This document shows, piece after piece, positions 43,201-49,874 of a stretch of 64,000 bases of DNA. The stretch's first letter is position 1, and each line of letters begins with the position of its first letter. Position numbers and translations under genes: made by a program. The notes under the pieces are model-generated. The model worked only from the letters and a program-made list of their open reading frames with translations, did no database searches and was not told where the DNA came from. This DNA comes from CAYLPJ01 sp964385465 (GTDB taxonomy: Bacteria; Planctomycetota; Phycisphaerae; SM23-33). The stretch lies in assembly GCA_964385465.1 (NCBI GenBank), contig CAYLPJ010000012.1, positions 55,894 through 119,893 on the forward strand, given 5' to 3'.

Positions 43201-43975
43201 CGGTGAACCGCAGCGCCGCCGGCAGCTCGCCGGAGCGGGTCAGCGTGGTCGGGCGGGTCGCGGGGGTCGTCGCCGCGGCCGGCAGGGCCGCGACGTACAG
43301 GTCGAAGTCCCCGGCCTGCTCCAGGCGGATCGTCGCCGACCAGGGGGGCTCGCCCCCGCCGGCGGCCTCGCCGGCGGCGCGGTTGGTGGCGAAGATCAGC
43401 CGCCGCGAATCGGGCGTCAGGGCGGGGCTGTACTCGTCGTAAGGGCTGTTGACGCCGGCGGGCAGGCGGACGGGCGGGCCCCAGCCGTCGGGGGTCCGCG
43501 GGGAGGCCCAGATGTCGTAGCCCCCCTCCCCGCCCGGGCGGTTGGAGTAGAACAGCAGGAAGCGCCCGTCCGGCGACGGGCGGGGGCCCAACTCGTCGTG
43601 GAGCGTGTTGACCGCGTCGACCGGCCGGGCCTGGCCGAAGCCCTCCTCGCCGCGCCGGGCGACGTAGACGTCCGCCCCGCGCCCGGGCAGCCCGCGGACG
43701 AAGTACAGCGCCTTGCCGTCGGGTGAAAGGGCGGGCTCGTACTCCTGGTCTCGGGTGTTCACGCCGTCGGGGGCGTCGGGGGCGGTCCAGACGACCCGCC
43801 GGATCCGCGTCCGCCCGGCGGGGCGGGAGATCGCCGCGCCGTCGGTCCAGACCTTGCCTCCCCACGTGTAGTACGCGGCGATGCCGCCGGCGGCGGCGAG
43901 CAGGGCCGCCAACGACGCGACGGCGGCGATCCACGTCATGCGGCGTGCGCCCGCCTGTTCGCGGGGGGGAGCCAT
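40226..43975 (-). CDS. Hybrid Tol/Ton-like envelope protein: PD40 propeller, SxxxH helix, Pro-rich linker, toroid
   Basis: 1249 residues. Helix 1 at 13-34 (WIAAVASLAALLAAAGGIAAYY). Residues about 65-355 form a TolB-like PD40 propeller with repeated YEPALSPDGKALYFV / FLLFYSNRPGGEGGYDIW / YFASDRPGGRGGLDLY blades. Two helices follow: 374-394 and 403-430. The second contains S411-LLA-H415, the SxxxH motif with which TonB and TolA contact ExbD/TolR. A periplasmic Pro/Ala/Glu-rich linker of about 480 residues leads to a squalene-cyclase-type toroid (about 930-1249: GWRYRPRESGDTS, QRKDGSW, YATAMSTLSLEVYYRYLP). The topology (propeller outside, SxxxH helix N-in, linker and toroid outside) fits a transducer. 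It lies 7 bp behind exbD and closes the unit. No homologue with this order is known to me; function is inferred from architecture. Confidence 0.8.
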   Translation of the reverse strand: MAPPREQAGARRMTWIAAVASLAALLAAAGGIAAYYTWGGKVWTDGAAISRPAGRTRIRRVVWTAPDAPDGVNTRDQEYEPALSPDGKALYFVRGLPGRGADVYVARRGEEGFGQARPVDAVNTLHDELGPRPSPDGRFLLFYSNRPGGEGGYDIWASPRTPDGWGPPVRLPAGVNSPYDEYSPALTPDSRRLIFATNRAAGEAAGGGEPPWSATIRLEQAGDFDLYVAALPAAATTPATRPTTLTRSGELPAALRFTGARAIERLRTPWREGGCCVSPAGDFLYFASDRPGGRGGLDLYRCRLAEDGFGPPENLGPELNTDANEADPHLAGRGFVIHFSSDRPGGSGGWDVLAAESREVFALRRPIRPPQLSWSVWALLAALAVLVPLLLLLRAAGYRHLSLFQKCVALSLLAHIGLTILLSLFFISRPILQHIAEAAGLTTAVNLELSHEVQMRQQLRQQVTELPVSELPVTDPALTRLPRPEVAEIAPPAPEAAELNVPRAKVAPAPRTVQPAAPRRVRPAAVTERVSLPAPPIERAEPALRLELDAPVLAEERRPEATPDKPAPAAEQKPLTTPPALEPVELDLAAARVRPDVAGIVEAAAPQRPRPEPPTPSVARPAPPPRLEPDTLLPRAETMLASQEPTTLPGVVERFEPTEAVEPNAPAIASAPTTVAEAPTPPRPPTKGESLAAAAAPELARPAVEVPAAEARLAVDTPDAPAAPVLPTEPVGDAPRPLLAAPTDEAPRHRAATAGPRVQATVSAVGVPAATAVESSLAVSASVTRPPQDNAVPVAVDVAAATDAPRVTLPSVMSAPSESDEPVPVATALRSPDEMSASPVAVRARASASAVGAGLLAAAVPASPLKAAPLPGAAPPSPARPAGGEPTRAAPAPSAALTPLTDLLPEGKLASPDTFFQRSAEQRQNFIEAMGGSQESEAAVARALAFLAKHQSDDGHWPFRPEDRNKRRSRTDIALTGLAALCFLAADHRPDRDGPYKETVKKALDYMVARQKPDGDLRFGGDMYSHGIAALAVGEAAAMTGDPVYRAAAIKAGRFIVNAQHPATGGWRYRPRESGDTSVFGWQVMALHSIEAAGVKMPERTRTRAFRWLSRVTRSKHRMLSGYQNHSPTPRMTAEAVISRIFLGQQLTAAEAKEATDYLKFAPKRQRNKADYYYWYYGSLALSQIGGEPWRQWNEQMRETLIDLQRKDGSWNERISQYGKRGGVFYATAMSTLSLEVYYRYLPTYKADR

Positions 43976-43982
43976 GGCGCGT

Positions 43983-44414
43983 CTACCTCACTTGCTGGGG
44001 CTCTGGCTGGAGGATGTAGCCGATCTTGACTTCGTTGATGCCGACGTCGCGGCAGACGCGAGCGACACCGGCGAAGTAGCGGTGGAGGCTCTGCTCGTCG
44101 GCGCGGATGAGGACCATGCGTTCGGGCTCGTTCTTGGCCACCCGGGCGAGCATGGTGCGGAGTTTCTCGGGGCTGAAGGTGCGTCCGCCTACCTTGGTCG
44201 TGCCGTCGGAGAGGATGTTGATGATCACCTGCCGCGGCGGGGCCGACAGCGGCTCGGGGGAGCTGGTCACCGGCAGCTTGACGCGCTGGTCCCGCTCCTC
44301 CTGGGCGAAGCTGGTGGCCACGAGGAAGAAGATCAGCAGCAGGAAGACCATATCGATCAACGGCATGAGGTTGATCGGCTCTTCGGATTCGCTGTGTGGG
44401 TCGCGGATTCTCAT
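43983..44414 (-). CDS. ExbD/TolR-family proton-channel subunit
   Basis: 143 residues. Short cytoplasmic head (MRIRDPHSESEEPINL), one membrane helix with the essential protonatable Asp, D21 in LMPLIDMVFLLLIFFLVATSF, and a periplasmic domain (about 45-140) ending in DVGINEVKIGYI. ExbD/TolR dimers sit inside the ExbB/TolQ pentamer and convert proton flow into motion of TonB or TolA. It lies 18 bp behind the ExbB gene and 7 bp before the hybrid with the SxxxH helix, which is the natural partner. Confidence 0.93.
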   Translation of the reverse strand: MRIRDPHSESEEPINLMPLIDMVFLLLIFFLVATSFAQEERDQRVKLPVTSSPEPLSAPPRQVIINILSDGTTKVGGRTFSPEKLRTMLARVAKNEPERMVLIRADEQSLHRYFAGVARVCRDVGINEVKIGYILQPEPQQVR

Positions 44415-44432
44415 GGTCGTCCTCGCGGCGGC

Positions 44433-45209
44433 TCAGGCGTTGGCGCGGTCGCCGGGGTCGGCGCAGTGTTCCATGAAGTCTACGGACGCCTCGTTCATGT
44501 CGTGGACCAGCCGGTCGATGCGCCCGAGGAAGAAGTAGAAGAAGATCAGCGCGGGGATGGCGACGGTCAACCCGGCGAAAGTGGTCACCAGGGCCTCGTA
44601 GATGCCCTTGCCCAGCATGGGCCCGCGGTTGGTGACGTCCACGTTCGGGTCGCTGGCGACCTGGAAGGCCTCGATCATGCCCCAGACCGTGCCCAGCAGG
44701 CCCAGCATGGGCGCCACCGCCGCGACGCCGTAAAGCATCCGCAGGTTGCGGCGGAGCTTGGAGATCTCGTTGCCCCCGGCGTCCTCGATCGCGCGCTCGA
44801 CCGCCTCCTCCCCGCGGTGGTCCTTCCGCACGGCCGCCTGGGCCACGCGGGAGATGGGGCTGTCGTTACGCCGGCAGAACTCCAGGGCCGCCTCGCGATC
44901 GCCCGGGCCGTTGTAGACCGCCTTGAGCCCCGGAAGGAACTTCGAGGGGATCACCGCGCCGCGGCGCAGGGCGATCAGCCGTTCCAGGATCACCGACAGG
45001 CCGATGAGGCTGCACAGGCCGATGGGCACCATGAACCAGCCGCCTTTCATCAGCAGCTCGAGGAAGCTCATCCGCTCGGAACCCGGCTGCGTGGTCGCCT
45101 CGCCCGCCGGGCCGGTTGTCTGGGCGACGCAGGCCGCGCCGATCAGTACCACCGCGGCCGCCGCGAGCCAACACACCGCCGTCCGCGAACATCCTGACAT
45201 GCGTGTCAC
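44433..45209 (-). CDS. ExbB/TolQ/MotA-family proton-channel subunit with signal-like N-terminus
   Basis: 258 residues from a GTG start; AGGAG is 9 nt upstream, whereas the next ATG is too far from it. An N-terminal signal-peptide-like helix (WLAAAAVVLIGAACVAQ) and a Thr/Gly/Pro-rich segment precede the ExbB core: helix 1 (GGWFMVPIGLCSLIGLSVILERLI), a cytoplasmic loop (about 75-150), helix 2 (RMLYGVAAVAPMLGLLGTVWGMIEAF) and helix 3 (GIYEALVTTFAGLTVAIPALIFFYFF). TVWGMIEAF and GIYEALVTTFAGLTVAIP are the family signatures lining the proton pore. The N-terminal extension is common in ExbB of Bacteroidota and Planctomycetota. It is 12 bp behind the TPR gene. Confidence 0.93.
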   Translation of the reverse strand: MTRMSGCSRTAVCWLAAAAVVLIGAACVAQTTGPAGEATTQPGSERMSFLELLMKGGWFMVPIGLCSLIGLSVILERLIALRRGAVIPSKFLPGLKAVYNGPGDREAALEFCRRNDSPISRVAQAAVRKDHRGEEAVERAIEDAGGNEISKLRRNLRMLYGVAAVAPMLGLLGTVWGMIEAFQVASDPNVDVTNRGPMLGKGIYEALVTTFAGLTVAIPALIFFYFFLGRIDRLVHDMNEASVDFMEHCADPGDRANA

Positions 45210-45221
45210 GGAATCATTCTC

Positions 45222-48200
45222 CTACGTGCCTTTGCCCATCTCTTCCAGCCGCTTGGCGGCCTGCTTCGCCGAGGGGGTGTCCTTGTACTTGGCCACGCAC
45301 GCGGCGTACTGGCTGCGAGCCTGGTCGGGCTTGCCCCAGGCCTCGCAGACGCGCCCGGCCTCGAACAGCGCCCGCGAGGACCAGTCCGGGTAGGCGTAGA
45401 CCAGTTCGACCTTCAGCAACTCGGCCACCGCACGCTCGTAACGCTTCTCGGCGAAGTGGCTCTCGCCGATCTGGAACTGGGCCCTGGCGGCCGTCGGGCC
45501 GTTGTGCGACTCGATCACCCGCTCGTACCACTGCCTGGCCTGGGGGTACTTCCGCTGGTTCTCCAGCGCCCAGCCGATACCGAACTCGGCCAGGAAGGCG
45601 AACTTGCTCTTGGCGTGCTGCTTGAGGAACCGCTCGTAGACCTGCCGCGAGCGGTCGTAGTCCTGGCCCTGGGAGAGCGCCTCGCCGAGCTTGAGCATCG
45701 CCACCGGGGCGAGGTCGTGCTCGGGGAACGTCGCGATCAGGGCCTCGAAGTGCTTGCGGGCCTCGGGCAGCTTGCCCAGCGCCGCGTACGCCACGCCCGC
45801 CTGGTACCGCGCCGACGGGGCGAACTCCGACTTGGCGTCCCCCTCGGCGAAGGCCGAAAACGCCTTCGCAGCCTTGGCCTTCTCTCCGAGTTTGTCGTAG
45901 CACCAGCCCAGCCGGTACCGGGCGGTCGCCAGGGTCTTGGCGTCGGCGCTCTTGGCCGAGACGACCTTCTCCAGCAGCTTCGCCGCCTCGGCGTAGTCCT
46001 CGCCGGCGTAGAGCAGCTCGGCCAGTTCCGCCCGTGCCGCCGGGGCGAGCCGGCCGGCGGGGTGCTCGGCCAGCAGGCGGCGGTAGGTTTTCGCGGCGGC
46101 GTTGGGGTCACTCTCCCGCCGGGCCCAGGCGAGCTCGTAGAGCAGGTCCTCGTCGGCGGCGTCTTTGTCGGCGGCGAGCTCGGCGAGGATTTTCGCGGCC
46201 TCGTCGTGCTTCTTCATGGCGGCCAGGCAGCGGCCGATGTGGTGCCTGGCCTGGCGGACGTGCTTGCCTTCGGGCTTGTCCTTGACGTACGCGCGGAAGG
46301 CGGCGAGGGCGGGCTCGTGCTTGTCCTGCTCGACGAGACAGACGCCGAGCTGGAACCGCGCCTCGCCGGCGAGGTCGTGCTCGGGGAACCGCTCGACGAC
46401 CTCGCCGAACAGCTTCGCCGCGTCGGCGTGCTTGGCGGCGTCGAAGGCGACGCAGCCGCGGAGGTACGTTGCCGGCGCCCGCAGCTCGGCCGGCGGGTCG
46501 GACTTCAGCAGCTTCTCCAGCACGGGGCGGGCGCGGTCCGGCTGCTTGCGGCGGTAGCTGAGCTGGGCGTACTCGAACATCGCGCGGCGTGCCCAGGAGC
46601 TGTCGCCGCCCAGGACCGAGCGGAAGGCCTTCTCGGCCGCGTCGTCGTTGCCCGCGCGAAGCTGGGCGAGGCCGAGCTTGAACTGCACTTCCGCCTTGTC
46701 GTCGCCGGCCATGGGGACGTAGCGGGCGAGGGTGCGGGCGGCGTCGGGGAACTTGCCCGTCTGGAGCTGGGCGTCGCCCAGCAGGAAGACCGCCTGGCGG
46801 AGCTTGGGGTCCTTCCACACGGCCTTGTTCTCGGCCAGCGGGCGCGCCAGGGCGATCGCCTTGTCGTAGTCGTCGCGGTAGTAGGCGCACTGCGTGCGGC
46901 GCAGGGCGAAGGTCAGCTTCCGCCCGTCGGGCTTGGCGGCCTTGGCGAGCTTCTCGAAGGCCTTGGCGGCCTCGTCGTATCGGCCGAGGAGGAAGAGGTT
47001 CTCGGCCGCGAGCTCCTCGGCGGCGGGGGCGACGGGATCGTCCCCGGCCTCGATCACCTGCTTGCAGAGCGCGAGGCTCTCTTCGTGCTTGTCGAGCTTG
47101 TGGAGGCAGAAGGCCCGGCGGTAGACCGCGTCGACGCGGCGGGGGCTGTCGGGGTACTTCGCGGCGAAGGCCTCGAACTCCTTGGCCGCCTCCTCGTGCC
47201 GCCCGAGTGCCATCGTGCACAGCGCGCGGTCGTAGAGCACGTCGGGGAGGTTGTCGGGCTTGGGCTTGCCCTTGGCCAGGCGGTCGAGGGCGGCGCGGGC
47301 GGCGTCGTGCTTGTTCTCGGCCATGTCGCATTGTGCGAGCCAGTAGAGGGCCTTGAGCTTCCGCTGGGGGTCGCTGCTGGCGACGGCCTGGAGGGTCTTG
47401 CGGGCCGGGTCGACCTTTCCCTCGGCGAGTTGGGCCAGGCCGAGCTGGAACGTCGCCGGCGCGGCGTAGGGGTTGTCCTTGTGCTTGGCCAGGACGGTGG
47501 CGAGCGTCTTGGTCGCGCCGCCGTAGTCGCCGGCCTTGTAGAGCGCGACGCCGAGGCTGTAGAGCCCCTCGGCACGGCGGTCGGCGGGGGCGATCTCGAC
47601 GGCGCGCTCGTACTGCTTGACGGCCTGGTCAAGCCGGCCGACGGCCTCGTGACACTGGCCCAGCAGCAGCGCAGAGTCCAGAGCGACGGGGGCGTTCTGG
47701 TCGGCGACGACCTCCCGGAGGACCTTGGCGGCCTCTTCGTGCTCGCCGAGGGCGACCTGCGCCAGCGCCAGCGAGTACTGGGCCGACCGCTTGCGGGCGG
47801 ACTTGGGGTACTTCTTCAGGAACGCCTTGCAGCCTTCGACGGCCTCCTTGTGGCGCCCGGTCATGTGCAGCACCTGGGCCTTGTTCAGCAGGACGACCTC
47901 GGCGTGCTTGCTGTCGGCGTGCTTGCCGAGCAGGCGGTCGAAGGCGGCCAGGGCCTTGGCGTGGTCGCCGCCGGCCATGTGGCAGTGGCCCAGCAGGGCG
48001 AGGGCCTCGTCGGGCTGCTTGAAGTCCTTGTCGGCGATCACCTGCTCCAGCAGCTTGACGGCGGCGTCGATCTCGCCGGTGCGGTAGCGGCAGATCGCCA
48101 GCCCGTAGCGGGCCATGACCGTCTGCTCGTGCCCGGGATACTTCTTGAGGAACGTCTCGTACTCCTCGGCCGCCAGCTTGGTGAAACCGCGTCCGAGCAG

Positions 48201-48359
48201 TCCGTTGGCGGCCATGAGGCGCTTGGTCCCGGCGTCGACGCCCTTGTCGTCCTGCGCCGCGGCGGGCCCGGCCGACAGGGCCATTGCCATCGCCACCGCC
48301 AGCGCCGCGGCCCGCGTGAGGTCCCTGCCCGTCAGCCCGCGCGTCCGTGCCTGCGTCAT
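45222..48359 (-). CDS. Giant secreted TPR protein of the Tol/Ton-like unit
   Basis: 1045 residues. Signal peptide (LAVAMAMALSAGPAAAQ) and then more than twenty 34-36-residue TPR units without a break (AAEEYETFLKKYPGHEQTVMARYGLAICRYRTGEIDAAV..., ALAAFRAYVKDKPEGKHVRQARHHIGRCL..., PEARKHFEALIATFPEHDLAPVAMLKLGEAL). The units are of the BamD/CpoB (YbgF) kind that end with Y/FP at each turn. In the classical Tol-Pal operon the periplasmic TPR protein CpoB couples Tol to cell-wall synthesis; this protein is far longer but sits at the equivalent place, first in the unit, 12 bp before ExbB. It may act as the periplasmic scaffold. No clear promoter was found in the 265 bp upstream. Confidence 0.88.
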   Translation of the reverse strand: MTQARTRGLTGRDLTRAAALAVAMAMALSAGPAAAQDDKGVDAGTKRLMAANGLLGRGFTKLAAEEYETFLKKYPGHEQTVMARYGLAICRYRTGEIDAAVKLLEQVIADKDFKQPDEALALLGHCHMAGGDHAKALAAFDRLLGKHADSKHAEVVLLNKAQVLHMTGRHKEAVEGCKAFLKKYPKSARKRSAQYSLALAQVALGEHEEAAKVLREVVADQNAPVALDSALLLGQCHEAVGRLDQAVKQYERAVEIAPADRRAEGLYSLGVALYKAGDYGGATKTLATVLAKHKDNPYAAPATFQLGLAQLAEGKVDPARKTLQAVASSDPQRKLKALYWLAQCDMAENKHDAARAALDRLAKGKPKPDNLPDVLYDRALCTMALGRHEEAAKEFEAFAAKYPDSPRRVDAVYRRAFCLHKLDKHEESLALCKQVIEAGDDPVAPAAEELAAENLFLLGRYDEAAKAFEKLAKAAKPDGRKLTFALRRTQCAYYRDDYDKAIALARPLAENKAVWKDPKLRQAVFLLGDAQLQTGKFPDAARTLARYVPMAGDDKAEVQFKLGLAQLRAGNDDAAEKAFRSVLGGDSSWARRAMFEYAQLSYRRKQPDRARPVLEKLLKSDPPAELRAPATYLRGCVAFDAAKHADAAKLFGEVVERFPEHDLAGEARFQLGVCLVEQDKHEPALAAFRAYVKDKPEGKHVRQARHHIGRCLAAMKKHDEAAKILAELAADKDAADEDLLYELAWARRESDPNAAAKTYRRLLAEHPAGRLAPAARAELAELLYAGEDYAEAAKLLEKVVSAKSADAKTLATARYRLGWCYDKLGEKAKAAKAFSAFAEGDAKSEFAPSARYQAGVAYAALGKLPEARKHFEALIATFPEHDLAPVAMLKLGEALSQGQDYDRSRQVYERFLKQHAKSKFAFLAEFGIGWALENQRKYPQARQWYERVIESHNGPTAARAQFQIGESHFAEKRYERAVAELLKVELVYAYPDWSSRALFEAGRVCEAWGKPDQARSQYAACVAKYKDTPSAKQAAKRLEEMGKGT

Positions 48360-48624
48360 GGTCGAGCTTCCCGTAAGGTGTTTCCGGCGAGAATGAGGTG
48401 CGGCCGGGCGCACACGCACACACCGACCGTCGCTCCGGATGCCTACTGACTTCAACCTCCTATTGTCCCCGACGTGTCGGCGGCAACGAGGGAAAGGACG
48501 GGGGCGGAGCTCGGGCGGGGCTGGCCGCGACCTCTCGCGGGATCGAGGTCGGCCTTCACGGAGCGCCGGGGGAGGAAACGGTCGCGAGGCGCGGTATGAT
48601 CGGGGCCAACGGGAAGGAGACGGT

Positions 48625-49860
48625 ATGCGAGTGCATTCAGCGATTCTTGCGGCCGCGGTCGCGTGCGCCGCGGCCCCCGCCGCGGCCGACGACTGGCCGC
48701 AGTGGCTGGGCCCCGACCGCAACGGGGTGTCCTGGGAGGCCGAGTGGCGGGCGGCGTTCGACGGCAACGGCCCGGCCGAGCTGTGGCGGGTGAACGTCGG
48801 GCAGGGCTACTCGGCGGTGGCGGTCGTCGGCGAGCGTGTCTACACGCTGGGCAACCGCCGGAACGTGGACACCGTGTACTGCCTGGACGCCGCGACGGGG
48901 CGCGAGGTGTGGAAGCACAGCTACGACTGCTCGGCGACGATCCCGCGTGTGCTGATTCGACTGTACACGGGCACGCGGTCGACGCCGACGGTGGCCGGCG
49001 GGCGGGTGTACGGCTTCAGCCGCGACGGTCGGGCGTGGTGCCTGGACGCCGCGACCGGCGTGCGGGTGTGGATGACCGACCTCCGCGCGGCGCCGGTCAA
49101 GGCCCCGCTGCCGAGCTGGGGCTTCGCCTGCTCGCCGCTTGTGCTGGGCAAGCGGGTGATCCTCGACGCCGGGCCGATCGTCGCCCTCGACGCCGCCGAC
49201 GGGTCCGTCGCGTGGCAGTCGCGGGCGTACCCGCCGGCCTATGCCTCGCCGGTGGCGTTCCGCCTGGCCGGGCGGACCCGCCTGGCGACGCTCAACGGCA
49301 AGGGCCTGACGGTCGTGGATGCCGCCGACGGCAACGAGGTGACGGTCTACCCGTTCAGCTTCGGGATCATCGAGAACTGCACCACGCCGCTGATCTCCGG
49401 CGGGCGGTGCTTCATCTCCGCCGGCCAGCGCGGCGGCAGCGCGCTGCTTCGCCTGGGGCCCGACGGCCCCGAGGTCGTCTGGCGCGGCGACGCCATGCTC
49501 AACCTCTCCACCAACTCGGTGCACTGGCGCGGGCACCTGTACGGCTTCCACGGCCGCGCCGTCGGGCCGCGAATGCTCCGCTGCGTCGAGCTGGCCACGG
49601 GCAAGCGGATGTGGACGGCGCGGAAGGTGCGGGACGGGGCGTTGACCATCGCCGCGGGGCGGCTGATCGCCATCACCGGCGACGGGGAGCTCGTCTTGGC
49701 CGAGGCCGATCCCGCCGCCTTCAAGCCGCTGGCGCGCAAGAACGTGCTGGGCGGGACCTGCTGGACGACGCCCGTCCTTGCCAACGCCCGCCTGTACTGC
49801 CGCAACGACGCCGGCGACCTGGTCTGCCTCGACGTGGGTCGCAAAGAGGCCGGCAGGTAG
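48625..49860 (+). CDS. Secreted PQQ-binding-like beta-propeller protein
   Basis: 411 residues; AAGGAG lies 5 nt before the ATG. Signal peptide (AILAAAVACAAAPAAA) followed by DDWPQWLGPDRNGVS, the standard opening of planctomycete PQQ-like propellers. Blades of the form VYTLGNRRNVDTVYCLDAATG, VYGFSRDGRAWCLDAATG, RVILDAGPIVALDAADG and RLYCRNDAGDLVCLDVG can be counted. Not the quinoprotein dehydrogenase pattern; likely a binding or scaffold protein outside the cytoplasm. A TATGAT box at 48595-48600, 24 nt before the start, may be its -10. The 265 bp upstream, shared with the divergent TPR gene, hold no other gene. It meets yidC tail to tail. Confidence 0.83.
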   Translation: MRVHSAILAAAVACAAAPAAADDWPQWLGPDRNGVSWEAEWRAAFDGNGPAELWRVNVGQGYSAVAVVGERVYTLGNRRNVDTVYCLDAATGREVWKHSYDCSATIPRVLIRLYTGTRSTPTVAGGRVYGFSRDGRAWCLDAATGVRVWMTDLRAAPVKAPLPSWGFACSPLVLGKRVILDAGPIVALDAADGSVAWQSRAYPPAYASPVAFRLAGRTRLATLNGKGLTVVDAADGNEVTVYPFSFGIIENCTTPLISGGRCFISAGQRGGSALLRLGPDGPEVVWRGDAMLNLSTNSVHWRGHLYGFHGRAVGPRMLRCVELATGKRMWTARKVRDGALTIAAGRLIAITGDGELVLAEADPAAFKPLARKNVLGGTCWTTPVLANARLYCRNDAGDLVCLDVGRKEAGR

Positions 49861-49874
49861 GCCTTCCCGAGCGA

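Noticed and set aside
45456..48449. Plus-strand open frame of about 1000 codons rich in Gly, Leu, Val
   Set aside because: It is the exact mirror of the TPR array; the repeat structure on the minus strand explains it.
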